40,491 nt of DNA from Ruminiclostridium sufflavum DSM 19573. GTDB taxonomy: Bacteria; Bacillota; Clostridia; Acetivibrionales; DSM-1351. Location of the stretch: NCBI RefSeq assembly GCF_003208175.1, contig NZ_QKMR01000001.1, forward strand, positions 1-40,491. The letters run 5' to 3'. The notes beneath the pieces were generated by a model. The model ran no database searches. It had not been told where the DNA came from and saw nothing but the letters and a program-made list of their open reading frames with translations. Position numbers and translations under genes: made by a program. Shown here piece by piece: positions 23,532 through 32,552 of the stretch (within the stretch, counting starts at the first letter, position 1; the number at the start of each line of letters is the position of its first letter).

Positions 23532-24911
23532 CTAATCCCCTCCTGCCTTTGCCTTCTCTATTCTAGCCCTAAGCGCAGACATAAGCCTGTCCTGTGTAGC
23601 CCCTTTGTCCTCCAATGCCGCCATAACATCCTCATCAACTCCGCCCTCGACTGCAAGATGATGAATTATAACCTTTTGGGTTTGTCCTTGCCGGTGGAGT
23701 CTTTTATTAGCCTGCTGGTATAGTTCCAAAGACCAATTAAAGCCAAACCATATAACGTGATTCCCTCCGTCTTGTAGGTTTAGTCCATAAGCAGCTGAAG
23801 CAGGGTGGGCAAGTAAAATATCTATCTGCCTGTTATTCCAATCAGTTTCCTCCTGCGGTGTCTTAAGCTCCCTGACTCTTAATCCTGATTTCACCAATGC
23901 CTTTTTTATCCGGATAAGGTCATGCTTGAAATTATAAAAAACCAGTGCCGGCTGACCGTTCAGGCCTTCCACAAGTTCCATGAAAGCCTCAATTTTGCAG
24001 TTATGTATCTCAATAGGCTCTTTATTTTGGTCATACACGGCACCATTGCATAATTGCAGTAATTTATTTGTCAGTACTGCAGCCGTTCCTGCATCAATCG
24101 TGGTTTCATCGACCTCAAGCAGCATCTCACTTTCAAGCTTTTTATATGCAGCTTTTGCTTTATCATCAAGTGCCACATGTACCGTAACCGAAATACAATC
24201 AGGCAGCTCCAGATAGTCCTCTGCTTTCATGCTAACGCATATGTCACCTAATAGCTGCTGTATGACTTCTTCAGCTCCGGGCTTCGGCATGTATGAAAAT
24301 ACATGATCCCTGTCTCTCTGATCAGGGTCGAAATATCGCTCCCGAAAGTGAGTTATTTTCTTACCCAATCTTTCGCCCTCATCAAGCAAATATACTTGTG
24401 CCCATAAATCCATTAATCCGTTTGGCGCCGGTGTGCCTGTAAGTCCGACAAAACGGTTTATATGCTTTCTTACCCAAGTTAGGGACTTAAACCTTTTTGC
24501 CTGCGGATTCTTAAAACTGCTGAACTCATCAGCAATTACCATGTCAAAAGGCCAGGAGTTCCGGTAATAGTCTACAAGCCAGGATACGTTTTCCCTGTTA
24601 ATGACGTATATATCTGCCGGTGTATTTAGTGCTTTGATGCGTTTTTTCAAGGTGCCCAATACCGGAATAACTCTCAGCAGCTTCAAATGGTCCCACTTTG
24701 CAGCCTCTTTGCTCCAAGTTGCCTCCGCTACTTTCTTTGGTGCTATTACAAGCACTTTACTGACAACGAACCTGTTATATTTTAAGTCGTTAACTGCTGT
24801 AAGGGTTATAACCGTTTTGCCAAGTCCCATATCCAGGAAAAGCCCCAATGCCTGGTCAGTCAGTAATCTGTTAATGCAATATCTTTGATATGCATGGGGT
24901 ATGTATTTCAC
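23532..24911 (-). CDS. SNF2-family DNA helicase/translocase
   Basis: 459 residues, compact phage form. Walker A DMGLGKT at 27-33, DEFS at 128-131 in the DEXx position, TGTPAPN at 158-164, and the C-terminal lobe with QQANKRLHRQGQTQKV (motif VI; arginine fingers in RxxRxGQ form). These mark a SNF2/superfamily 2 ATPase that moves on double-stranded DNA. In this phage type it accompanies VRR-NUC and a VirE-type primase-helicase and is thought to aid replication or recombination. Start GTG 24911 overlaps the VRR-NUC stop as GTGA. Confidence 0.93.
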   Translation of the reverse strand: MKYIPHAYQRYCINRLLTDQALGLFLDMGLGKTVITLTAVNDLKYNRFVVSKVLVIAPKKVAEATWSKEAAKWDHLKLLRVIPVLGTLKKRIKALNTPADIYVINRENVSWLVDYYRNSWPFDMVIADEFSSFKNPQAKRFKSLTWVRKHINRFVGLTGTPAPNGLMDLWAQVYLLDEGERLGKKITHFRERYFDPDQRDRDHVFSYMPKPGAEEVIQQLLGDICVSMKAEDYLELPDCISVTVHVALDDKAKAAYKKLESEMLLEVDETTIDAGTAAVLTNKLLQLCNGAVYDQNKEPIEIHNCKIEAFMELVEGLNGQPALVFYNFKHDLIRIKKALVKSGLRVRELKTPQEETDWNNRQIDILLAHPASAAYGLNLQDGGNHVIWFGFNWSLELYQQANKRLHRQGQTQKVIIHHLAVEGGVDEDVMAALEDKGATQDRLMSALRARIEKAKAGGD

Positions 24912-25228
24912 TTTGCATCGCCCTTTCGTATGCTTTCAAGCTTCCCAACCATTTCAATGAGTTCATCCACCCTTTGCTTGCTGTCTATTACCTGCACCCA
25001 AAACCCTAACTCACTTATCTTTTTTTGCTGCACTTGCTGTAATGCCGTAGACTTTTTACCGGGTGCTTTCAGTTCCACAAAAATTGATACCCCATGCTGC
25101 AGCAGTATCACCCTGTCAGGCACTCCTGCATTACCGGGGGATATAAACTTATAAGCCTTGCCCCCTATATCCTTGATTCTTTTTACAAGATATGATTCTA
25201 TATCTTTTTCTCTGATTTGACTTTTCAT
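24908..25228 (-). CDS. VRR-NUC domain nuclease
   Basis: 106 residues consisting of one VRR-NUC domain. REKDIESYLVKRIKDIGG starts the fold; GNAGVPDRVILL with D38 and FVELKAPGKKS with E52 and K54 form the PD-(D/E)xK core, followed by QQVQQKKISELGFWVQVIDS. Phage VRR-NUC proteins act on branched DNA during replication or packaging. It is translated with the SNF2 gene (4-base overlap), and the repeat-rich candidate origin lies just upstream. ATG 25228 follows GAAAGGG. Confidence 0.93.
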   Translation of the reverse strand: MKSQIREKDIESYLVKRIKDIGGKAYKFISPGNAGVPDRVILLQHGVSIFVELKAPGKKSTALQQVQQKKISELGFWVQVIDSKQRVDELIEMVGKLESIRKGDAK

Positions 25229-25260
25229 GTTTAACCCTTTCTTCCAGCATTTTTTTATTT

Positions 25261-25503
25261 GTTACCTCGTAACCCCTCGCGCGTATATGATATATACATT
25301 AGGCGCATTAGGCATACACCTATACACCTAACTGCCTAATTTATATTTATATAAGAAATAAAAGTAACAAAGTAACAAAATGGCTTTAGCCCTGTGTTTT
25401 CAATCGTTTTCGCAGTTACCTTGAAAGTAACATCAAGGTAACAAAGTAACATTTTTTGTTACCTTTGTTTAAAATGTTACTTTCAAAATCCTTTAAAGGT
25501 AAC
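25261..25503. repeat. GTAAC/GTTAC repeat cluster, candidate replication origin
   Basis: Eleven copies of GTAAC or its complement lie in 243 bases (starting at 25261, 25269, 25364, 25372, 25415, 25427, 25438, 25446, 25458, 25476 and 25499), most as AA(A/G)GTAACA. The same interval holds paired ATTAGGC motifs with a GCCTAAT complement (25299-25340) and a doubled TACACCTA. The region is gene-free except for the last repeat, which lies in the 3' end of the primase-helicase gene. Iteron-like clusters beside initiator or primase genes are usual phage origins; that role is inference here. Confidence 0.6.
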
Positions 25504-27891
25504 ATTTCTTTCAAACCCTTTTTGCAATCCGCAATAACCAAATCTCATTGGCTTGTTAAACCTTTTCCAGTCATCCATCATGGATATAACACCGTTTATC
25601 TCTGAAGCATCTGAATATTTCATTCCTTTATAATCACCGTTTAACGCTTCCACCCATACCTCTAACGCACATACCCTGTCACGCTCCGCCGTTTCAACGT
25701 TTCCCACCATACCGCCCGCCCAAAACAGCCTCCTTCTCTCCAACGGCCATTTTATCCAATCAGGCGGTACTCGCTTCTCCACAAAATCTCGAATTAAACC
25801 TTCTCTTGCACTATGTTCTCTGTGGTTTTCCTGTTCTTCCTGCGCCATTACCTCAAGTTCCTTGCTGAGATATAAAGGCTCACCGGCCTGCCATCTTATG
25901 AAAGCTTCAGCCCATAGTTGATTTATTTCACCATCCAAATCAGTATGTACATTCTTTGTCGGCTGAGAAACTGCCAGGTCTATGGGCCAAAACCTTCTGT
26001 TTCCTGTTTTATCCCTCAGGTACTCACCGTTATTGCTTGTACCAAAGAATATACACCTGCGAGGATACCAGCTCACATGACGGCCATATGCCGCTCTGAA
26101 TATATCCTCGCATTGGCTCAAGAACTGTTTAATGCGTCCTATTTCAGATTTATTAAAAGCCTCCAGTTCTCCTATTTCTACTATCCAAACACCCTGTACA
26201 AGCTCTGAAGCTTCTTTCCCTTCAAAGGTCTTAATACTGTCTGAAAACCATTTGCGCCCCATCTTTTTAAGCAGTGTTGATTTACCAAGTCCCTGCGGAC
26301 CGGTTAATATTGTCATGGTGTCGTACTTTACTCCCGGCTCCATGACACGTGCTACCGCTGCAGTAAATGCTTTACGTGTTACTGCTTTAACATATGGTGT
26401 ATTAGCGGCACCCAGGTACTCTATAAATAAATTGTCTAGTCTCTGAACTCCATCCCAGGATAGACCTGTTAAATATTTCTTTACATCGTCAAACGCATGC
26501 TTACGGCCGCATAGTGCCAATGCATCGCTTATTCTGTCCTTGCCTGTTATTCCATAAGTTTTTTCCATGTACCATCTCTCCCCCGCATCATCATTATCTG
26601 ACCACACTCTGCGTTCCTGCCTCTGGTCCCACGGAAGCGCCCCGAGGGCCAGTCCTTTATTAGCAAATTCATCATAGGCTATTTTTTCTTTCAGCAGCGG
26701 GTCATTTTCAAGTATAAGTAATACATTATCTGTAGTTTTTGCAGGAGTACCTGTTGTCGCACTTACCTGCAGCTTGCTTATCCAATTCGCATTGCCCTCT
26801 ACAGGCTGTCCGAAGTCCTGTGTAGCCTTTTCATACCGTTCCTGATTTAATAAGCTGGCCACATAAGTATCAGCTACAGCAAACTCACACATTGCAACAT
26901 ACGACGGTAATTTATTTGTCGGTGTATCAGGCTTTGCTTCTTCATCCTTGTCGCTGAACTTGTGGAGGCGTACCAGGTCAAAGGCATTTACCAAACGTCC
27001 CCCGGCTGGGTCTGTAGCATGATGCGAATATAAAAATTGGCCGTTATCGTAAATAACAGCTCCTCCTGTAGTTGAACCGCCGGTGAAGGTGAACCGGCCT
27101 GAGCTATCATCACATGGGATATACTCTCCCGGAAGAAATTTATCCATAGCTTGATATATGTCATAAACCCTACAGAAGGCACCGACAATACCGGCTTTAT
27201 CCGTAGGATTCCCCTGCTTTGCGGCAAGCTTAATATGGGCCTGCTGCACTCCCGGAACCTCCGGCCATTCAGTTACATTATGCCAATCTGCATACATAGC
27301 CAAAACTCCATTTGTATCCAGAAAAGGTTTATCACCAAACTGGAATACATACTGGCTATCCACGCAGCAACTCGGCCAGTACATAAGCCTCGATGCTTCA
27401 AAGGTACTCGGGTCGCACATTTCTATTCCGATAATCTGGCCTAATTTTCTGGCCAAAGGTTCATATTCGTCCGCAGATGCGGTACGAGACATGGGAAGTA
27501 ATATTCTCAGGCGCGGTTTGACCTCTTCATGCTTACGGGTTGAGTATAGAGCGTAGGCGCAGCCAAGTCCGTCAATTCTTCTGAGTACGTCTTGAGTTCC
27601 GCCAGGCTGAATGTTATCAAGGTCAAGAGATATTATATCCCTGCCGGTTATGGCATTTGCCTTACGTCTGTTACCGCCGGCAACGGTACCGCCTACAAAA
27701 CCGCCGACATCTTTCAGATCATCCTGCTGGCCTTTTGTCATACGGAAATATTCAGCTAATGTTTCATTTCCTCTGACAGGAGTCTGCAATTTTAATATAA
27801 GTTCTGACCACCATATTGTTTGTATTGGCCATTTTATTGCCTTACGGCTGCCCGCAGCAGATATAGATAATTGTTTATTATATGTAAGCAC
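25483..27891 (-). CDS. VirE-family primase-helicase
   Basis: About 802 residues. The N-terminal part has primase-like blocks (IISLDLDNI at about 90-97 and RKHEEVKPRLRILLPMSRTA at about 123-142), as in archaeo-eukaryotic-type primases. The C-terminal part is a virulence-associated E (superfamily 3-like) ATPase: Walker A GPQGLGKST at about 531-539, Walker B-like GVWIVEIGEL at about 567-576, and FFGTSNNGEYLRDKTGNRRF, the sensor/arginine region. It probably primes and unwinds phage DNA, with the polymerase encoded upstream. GTG 27891 suits the AAGAGGTGA site; the frame also opens at GTG 27903, which overlaps that site. It ends in the GTAAC cluster. Confidence 0.9.
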   Translation of the reverse strand: MLTYNKQLSISAAGSRKAIKWPIQTIWWSELILKLQTPVRGNETLAEYFRMTKGQQDDLKDVGGFVGGTVAGGNRRKANAITGRDIISLDLDNIQPGGTQDVLRRIDGLGCAYALYSTRKHEEVKPRLRILLPMSRTASADEYEPLARKLGQIIGIEMCDPSTFEASRLMYWPSCCVDSQYVFQFGDKPFLDTNGVLAMYADWHNVTEWPEVPGVQQAHIKLAAKQGNPTDKAGIVGAFCRVYDIYQAMDKFLPGEYIPCDDSSGRFTFTGGSTTGGAVIYDNGQFLYSHHATDPAGGRLVNAFDLVRLHKFSDKDEEAKPDTPTNKLPSYVAMCEFAVADTYVASLLNQERYEKATQDFGQPVEGNANWISKLQVSATTGTPAKTTDNVLLILENDPLLKEKIAYDEFANKGLALGALPWDQRQERRVWSDNDDAGERWYMEKTYGITGKDRISDALALCGRKHAFDDVKKYLTGLSWDGVQRLDNLFIEYLGAANTPYVKAVTRKAFTAAVARVMEPGVKYDTMTILTGPQGLGKSTLLKKMGRKWFSDSIKTFEGKEASELVQGVWIVEIGELEAFNKSEIGRIKQFLSQCEDIFRAAYGRHVSWYPRRCIFFGTSNNGEYLRDKTGNRRFWPIDLAVSQPTKNVHTDLDGEINQLWAEAFIRWQAGEPLYLSKELEVMAQEEQENHREHSAREGLIRDFVEKRVPPDWIKWPLERRRLFWAGGMVGNVETAERDRVCALEVWVEALNGDYKGMKYSDASEINGVISMMDDWKRFNKPMRFGYCGLQKGFERNVTFKGF

Positions 27892-27916
27892 TCGGAGATT
27901 CACCTCTTAATGTTAT

Positions 27917-28030
27917 TTATATATTTTCTTCGTCTGTGTCATCCTCAAAAAGGCCGGGAATAAATTCGTCGCAGTAGTCACACCCTGCGTTTCTCTGACA
28001 TTCATCACAAATTCCATACGGACAAGTCAT
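27917..28030 (-). CDS. 37-residue Cys-rich micro-protein, probable zinc binder
   Basis: Encoded in the gap between the polymerase and the primase-helicase. It reads TCPYGICDECQRNAGCDYCD followed by an acidic tail (FEDDTDEEN). Five cysteines, C3, C8, C11, C17 and C20, could form a CxxC...CxxC zinc site. ATG 28030 follows AAGGAG by about ten bases. Its stop is 26 bases before the primase-helicase start. Similar tiny Cys-rich peptides occur in replication operons of Clostridial phages; the function is unknown. Confidence 0.7.
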   Translation of the reverse strand: MTCPYGICDECQRNAGCDYCDEFIPGLFEDDTDEENI

Positions 28031-28044
28031 GCATATCACTCTCC

Positions 28045-30030
28045 TTAATCCTTTTTATAAAATGTTGCCACAAATCCGTCTGCCTTTAGTAATAGCCCTG
28101 GTGCCCAGCTTATCGGCCGCCCCATTATCTCACATACCTTGTCAAGGTCTGTAGATTTAGGTGTGTCCAATACAACTTCGTCATGTATGTGCATTACTGT
28201 CTGGTACCCTGCAGATTTTAAACGCATAAGGCTTTCAGCTAAGCAATCTCTGGCTATTGCCTGTACAATGTTTTCTACAAGCTTACCGCCATATGTCGGT
28301 ACTAGTTCCCACTTTTTCGTTTTTTGGTTTATTCCATAGTAATATAGGGAATCCTTGTTAAATTCATTTATTTGAAGCCCAGGGCGGGTATAAAAAAGCT
28401 TTCTGCCACTGGGCAAAGTAATTGTCAAAAAATCTTGATTGTTGTTGTAATCGCATTCCCGCGCAATCATTAAGCCTTTAATCCCCACAGGATACCCGGT
28501 TTTCATAACCTCGATGACTGCATTCTCGATACTGTACCAGAGGTCAACAATACGTTTGTTTGCGCTTCTCCACCGACGTACTATGTCTTTCGCCTCGTCC
28601 TCGGTAAAAAACATTTCATATTTGTGTTCTGCAGTGTCCTTGAATTTGTTTGCACCCATTCCGTACCCCAGACCAAGCTCTGCAACCTTGCCCCGTTGTC
28701 GGAGCTCATATTCAGGATTACCCTTTACAATCAATTCAAAAGGTACACCGAACATCTGGGAAGCCGAAGCTTCATATATTTTTCCGTGGGTTGCAAATAC
28801 ATCAAGTTTCCACTGTTCTCCGGATAACCATGCAATTACTCTGGCCTCTATAGCTGAAAAATCCGCATCAATGAATACATTCCCCTCTGAGGGAATAAAG
28901 GCGGTTCTAATAAGCTGTGATAGCGTGTCTGGTATATTTCCGTATATCAGCTTTAACGCATTTACCTTTTTCCCTTTTACACAGTCTCGAGCATGGGAGA
29001 GTGTTTCTAAATAGTTTCTCGGGAGGTTTTGTACCTGAACCAATCTTCCGGCCCAGCGCCCTGTCCTGTTAGCCCCATAAAACTGCAAGAGCCCTCTGAC
29101 GCGCCCATCCTCACAAACAGCCTCGCACATAGTGGTATATTTTCTAACTGAAGTTTTTGAAAGCTCCTGACGAATCTCAAGCATCCTTTTGGCATTGTCA
29201 CTGTCTATGGTCTTAATTAAGCTTGTTACGGTAGCTTTTTGAAGGTTTTCCACTTCGTCGCCTGTTTCCTCGGTTAACCATTCAGTTAATTGCTTCACAC
29301 TTTTTGGATTTTCAAGTCCGGAAAGCATAACCGCCTCCCGCGTCAGTTCTCCTGTTACAATTTGGTCACAATGCAGAGCTCCCTCGATAAGTTTCTGGTC
29401 AACTGTGACCCCATAAGCATTAATTTGCTGGTCAAGTTCCCATAACTTCTGCTCCTGCTCCGGTACCGGGAAGTTTGAAAGCTTCCGTTCTATCTCCATC
29501 TCTGTTACAACATCCTGCCGGCAATATTCTTTAAACAAATTCCATTTCTCAGGCTCATGGTGCGGTAGCGTTCTGGTTCGATTTCCGTTTTTATTAGTAG
29601 GCTTACAGGGTACACAAAAAGTCCGGATTAGTGCAGAGCCTATACTCATTTTCCTTTTATCCTCAGGCAGTCCTAATGCAATGGCTGTTGCTGCAAGTCC
29701 TGCTGTGTAACCACAATACAAGCCATGCAGCATTGTACATCTCCATTGTCCTAACGGAGTATTAAAGAATTTACTCAGGCAATACCATTCAAACGGAGCG
29801 TTATATGCGTGTTTAAGAGTGCCTTCATCCTGCAGTGCGTATCTTATCCAATCAGGTATTTTTTCACCCTGAGCAATATCTATTACCGATACCGGGCCAT
29901 CACAATATGAATACGCCATTAGGAGTATTTCAAAATCAGGAGACTGCACGTATTTGTACAGTCCTGATTTCTTTAAATTTACAGATGAGTATGTTTCAAG
30001 GTCTACATTAAAATGCCTGTTATATTCCAT
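28045..30030 (-). CDS. Family A DNA polymerase with 3'-5' exonuclease
   Basis: About 661 residues. Exonuclease motifs: NVDLET near the N-terminus (first DxE), KHAYNAPFEW (Exo II) and YCRQDVVTE (Exo III). Polymerase motifs: DADFSAIEAR (motif A, about 388-397), RQRGKVAELGLGYGMG (motif B, about 444-459) and MHIHDEVVLD (motif C, HDE about 616-618). The enzyme lacks a 5'-nuclease domain, as is usual for phage Pol A. All catalytic residues look present. ATG 30030 is preferred over GTG 30039 by spacing from GGTGGGTGG. It overlaps the DUF2815 gene by 11 bases. Confidence 0.95.
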   Translation of the reverse strand: MEYNRHFNVDLETYSSVNLKKSGLYKYVQSPDFEILLMAYSYCDGPVSVIDIAQGEKIPDWIRYALQDEGTLKHAYNAPFEWYCLSKFFNTPLGQWRCTMLHGLYCGYTAGLAATAIALGLPEDKRKMSIGSALIRTFCVPCKPTNKNGNRTRTLPHHEPEKWNLFKEYCRQDVVTEMEIERKLSNFPVPEQEQKLWELDQQINAYGVTVDQKLIEGALHCDQIVTGELTREAVMLSGLENPKSVKQLTEWLTEETGDEVENLQKATVTSLIKTIDSDNAKRMLEIRQELSKTSVRKYTTMCEAVCEDGRVRGLLQFYGANRTGRWAGRLVQVQNLPRNYLETLSHARDCVKGKKVNALKLIYGNIPDTLSQLIRTAFIPSEGNVFIDADFSAIEARVIAWLSGEQWKLDVFATHGKIYEASASQMFGVPFELIVKGNPEYELRQRGKVAELGLGYGMGANKFKDTAEHKYEMFFTEDEAKDIVRRWRSANKRIVDLWYSIENAVIEVMKTGYPVGIKGLMIARECDYNNNQDFLTITLPSGRKLFYTRPGLQINEFNKDSLYYYGINQKTKKWELVPTYGGKLVENIVQAIARDCLAESLMRLKSAGYQTVMHIHDEVVLDTPKSTDLDKVCEIMGRPISWAPGLLLKADGFVATFYKKD

Positions 30031-30829
30031 AAATTCCACCCACCAAAGGTTTCCCGGTTATAGGATCAATTTGCTGTGGTTGCTGGCCGTAATTGGGCTG
30101 CTGGGGAGCTACTGACGGTATAAATGCCGGTTGCCCTCCATAATTAGGCTGCTGCGGCTGATTATATGTCGGCTGTCCGTAGCCCGGTTGCCCATAGTTT
30201 GGTTGCTGTGGTTGATAAATCGGCTGTGCAGGTGCTGCATATGGTTGACTTGGTGCCGGCTGCCCATATGGTTGCTGCGGATATGCAGGAGCTCCGCCGC
30301 CGAATGCCTCTGCAGCTGATACGTGGCCACCTAAAGGCTCACCGTCCTCTAATTTCTGCACCGGATATAGTCCACAGCCTACACCTTTTTTGCCGTTTGT
30401 GTTGAAAGGGAAAAAGCGGATTGATACTCTCGCATATATTCCTGAATACACTTGCGTCTGGTCAATTATTGGATTTAAATTTATATCTACTACTTCTACC
30501 TTTTGCTTACTCGAAGCTGTAAATACCCAATGTCCTTTACACTCATTCCCGAATGGCATCCCATCACTTGGCCTTACTCCGTCACCATCATGAACAGGTA
30601 TGGCTAAAACAGGAGGTCTTACCCCATTCCATTTCCCTGATATACCTTGTTGAATAGCTGCATTGACAGCAGCATCTATTTTTTGTTTTGTTGCTATATC
30701 TGATTTTGGCAAGAGTATGGTGCAACTGTATTTAGGATCCTGTCCTGCTTGTGCTGAATAAGGCTGAAAAAGGTGCACATAACTTAATCTTACCGTCCCG
30801 GTCACTACATCAAGAATACTATTGCTCAT
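30020..30829 (-). CDS. DUF2815 single-stranded DNA-binding-like protein with disordered tail
   Basis: 269 residues. The first 175 are the DUF2815 domain, an OB-fold protein related in role to T7 gp2.5 (VTGTVRLSYVHLFQPYSAQA, KYSCTILLPKSD, ARVSIRFFPFNTNGKKGVGC). It should coat single-stranded DNA during replication. The last 90 residues are a low-complexity Q/P/Y/G tail with repeats such as PQQPNYGQPGYGQP and QPQQPNYGGQP; it ends LVGGIYGI and not in the acidic tip usual for Ssb. The start ATG overlaps the DUF2800 stop region. Neighbours are the polymerase (downstream) and DUF2800 (upstream). Confidence 0.88.
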   Translation of the reverse strand: MSNSILDVVTGTVRLSYVHLFQPYSAQAGQDPKYSCTILLPKSDIATKQKIDAAVNAAIQQGISGKWNGVRPPVLAIPVHDGDGVRPSDGMPFGNECKGHWVFTASSKQKVEVVDINLNPIIDQTQVYSGIYARVSIRFFPFNTNGKKGVGCGLYPVQKLEDGEPLGGHVSAAEAFGGGAPAYPQQPYGQPAPSQPYAAPAQPIYQPQQPNYGQPGYGQPTYNQPQQPNYGGQPAFIPSVAPQQPNYGQQPQQIDPITGKPLVGGIYGI

Positions 30830-32019
30830 TATCGTTTCTCCCTTCGTCTTTAAAAATATCCGCAGCCCTTATTTGCTGTATCGCTTCTCGTTTATCGCTT
30901 TCTAAAACCAATGTTGGCTTGCCTGGCGGTGTTTCTATGTATGGAGAGCACAGCTCTTTAAATTTTGCTTTACCTATTAAATCTTCAAGCTGAGTTATCG
31001 TTAGCGGTTTCCTTTCATAAAGCATTACCTCATTGGTACCATTTGCTTTTAAAGTGTTAAAAGCCGAGTCCTGATCAGTAAATTGTCTGGTGCTTTTACC
31101 ATGTACCGCTTTCCATCCAGTTATTCCATTACCATTTAGGCACTCATTAAGAGCGTAACTTTCTAATTTTTTAACCCAGGAGGCTAGGTTCTGAGCCCGG
31201 AGTAGTATCTGGCCGACTTCCTCATTTGTGATAAGAGGAGGCGTTATTCCTCCGCATTCTTCTAATTGCAAGTTTTCATCCATACGCTTTCTGCAGATGG
31301 CTGCTGCTCTGCAGAACTGGCAATGTTCCCCCTGGATATATTCTCCTTCACCTTTAAAAGCTTTCTCAGCTATGGGCTTTATGCTTTCACCCCATGCAAG
31401 CAGATCCGCAAGCGATAGCTCCCATTCAGAAATACTGTCTAATCGAGGCTGAACTATCACAAGTTTTATATTAGTAATTAAAAACAAAATTGCATATGCG
31501 GTATAGGCTCCCAGTGCGTAAAGCATCATTTGTGGATTTTTATACGCACTCACCGGTACACCCTTACCGTATTTGAAATCAATGACATACATTGTTTGCC
31601 CCCCGATTATTATGCAGTCACTTGTACCAAAGCCCTCAGGTGCATACGCTTCATACTTTACTTCCTTCTCAACCGCTATGTATGGAGTAGACGGAAAGCT
31701 GTGGGCGATTGCGGAAATATAGTCCACATATGTATCTGTATGCCTCATCATTTCATCCTGATATAGTGGATTTTCCTGAAGCTTCTTAAGCCGGCTGTTG
31801 AATGCCCGGGTGCTTAACGGTTCAATAAATGCTTTCCGGAGCTTCAGCTCGCATATATCATGAGCCAGACTGCCCTCATCGGCATATTCAGATTTTGTTT
31901 CCGGAATCTTTTCTTCTAATCTGGCAGAGGGTATACAGTTCAGCCAGCGATGCGCCCCGCTGGCACTCAGCAGGGCGTGTTTCTTTTCAGTTTTTTTTTA
32001 CAAGAACTTTCTCGGTCAT
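30819..32019 (-). pseudogene. DUF2800 protein gene, frameshifted at a poly-A(9) tract (possibly slippage-decoded)
   Basis: The gene should start at ATG 32019, in an ATGA overlap with the preceding stop, reading TEKVLVKK into a run of nine A. In this frame it hits TGA at once. The conserved DUF2800 N-terminus (HALLSASGAHRWLNC, RLEEKIPETKSEYADEG, LAHDICELKLRKAF) lies in another frame directly after the A run and has a stop, no ATG, upstream. One base less in the run joins the parts into about 399 residues, the family's normal size. The intact body has IVYVIDFKYGKG-like MYVIDFKYGKGVPVSAYKNP and Cys ligands CQFCRAAAICRKR, as in a PD-(D/E)xK nuclease fold. Sequencing error, mutation and transcriptional slippage are all possible. 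ATG 31751 is internal. Confidence 0.8.
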
Positions 32020-32552
32020 ATCTTCGCCCCCATTGCGCGTAGCTGAGTGGCAAATGTTCCGTACTGTTCCTTAGGGAGCTGCATAAGAGAACTTACTCCA
32101 AATGATGAAAGTAATTGCTGAAGCTCTGCCATACGTCCTGAGTCAACTAACTGTGTACCTGCAACACTTAGCTGTTCAAGTGTATAGACCGGAGCGGTAA
32201 TTGGTATAGCTCCTTGAACAGGCTGTTGCTGCACCGGGAACTGAACGGGAGTGGCTTGTTGGTTAGTTACCGGTTGTTGTTGTTGATATGCCTGCTGCTG
32301 TGGCATTTGTTGGGGCTGCTGAATCGGCGAGTTATAAATTTGTTGCTGTGGCTGGGCAGCAGCATTGTTTAGCTGCTGTTGCGGCTGTGCCATTGCTTGT
32401 GTTTGCTGTGCCGGTACTGCACCATTAATAGTTTCAACTGCCTGTCTTGCCTCTGAATCAGCAGTCTTAACACTTTCTACAAGGTGGAGAAGAGTACCGC
32501 TGATTATTGCATCTTTTAATTCTGTTGCATTAAATTCAATTGAAATTTTCAT
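32016..32552 (-). CDS. Early protein with Gln-rich central linker
   Basis: 178 residues. N-terminal helical segment (ISIEFNATELKDAIISGTLL), a central stretch at about 50-110 that is mostly Q, P and A (PQQQLNNAAAQPQQQ, QQPQQMPQQQAYQQQ), and a conserved-looking C-terminal domain (LEQLSVAGTQLVDSGRMAEL, LMQLPKEQYGTFATQLRAMG). Proteins of this shape precede DUF2800/DUF2815 in many Firmicute phages and are taken to belong to the replication module. The specific role is unknown. It is coupled on both sides by ATGA overlaps. Confidence 0.8.
   Translation of the reverse strand: MKISIEFNATELKDAIISGTLLHLVESVKTADSEARQAVETINGAVPAQQTQAMAQPQQQLNNAAAQPQQQIYNSPIQQPQQMPQQQAYQQQQPVTNQQATPVQFPVQQQPVQGAIPITAPVYTLEQLSVAGTQLVDSGRMAELQQLLSSFGVSSLMQLPKEQYGTFATQLRAMGAKI

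Noticed and set aside
25261-25503. CRISPR array
   Set aside because: The GTAAC repeats are 5-9 bases, in both orientations and with irregular spacing, unlike CRISPR repeats; no cas genes are present.
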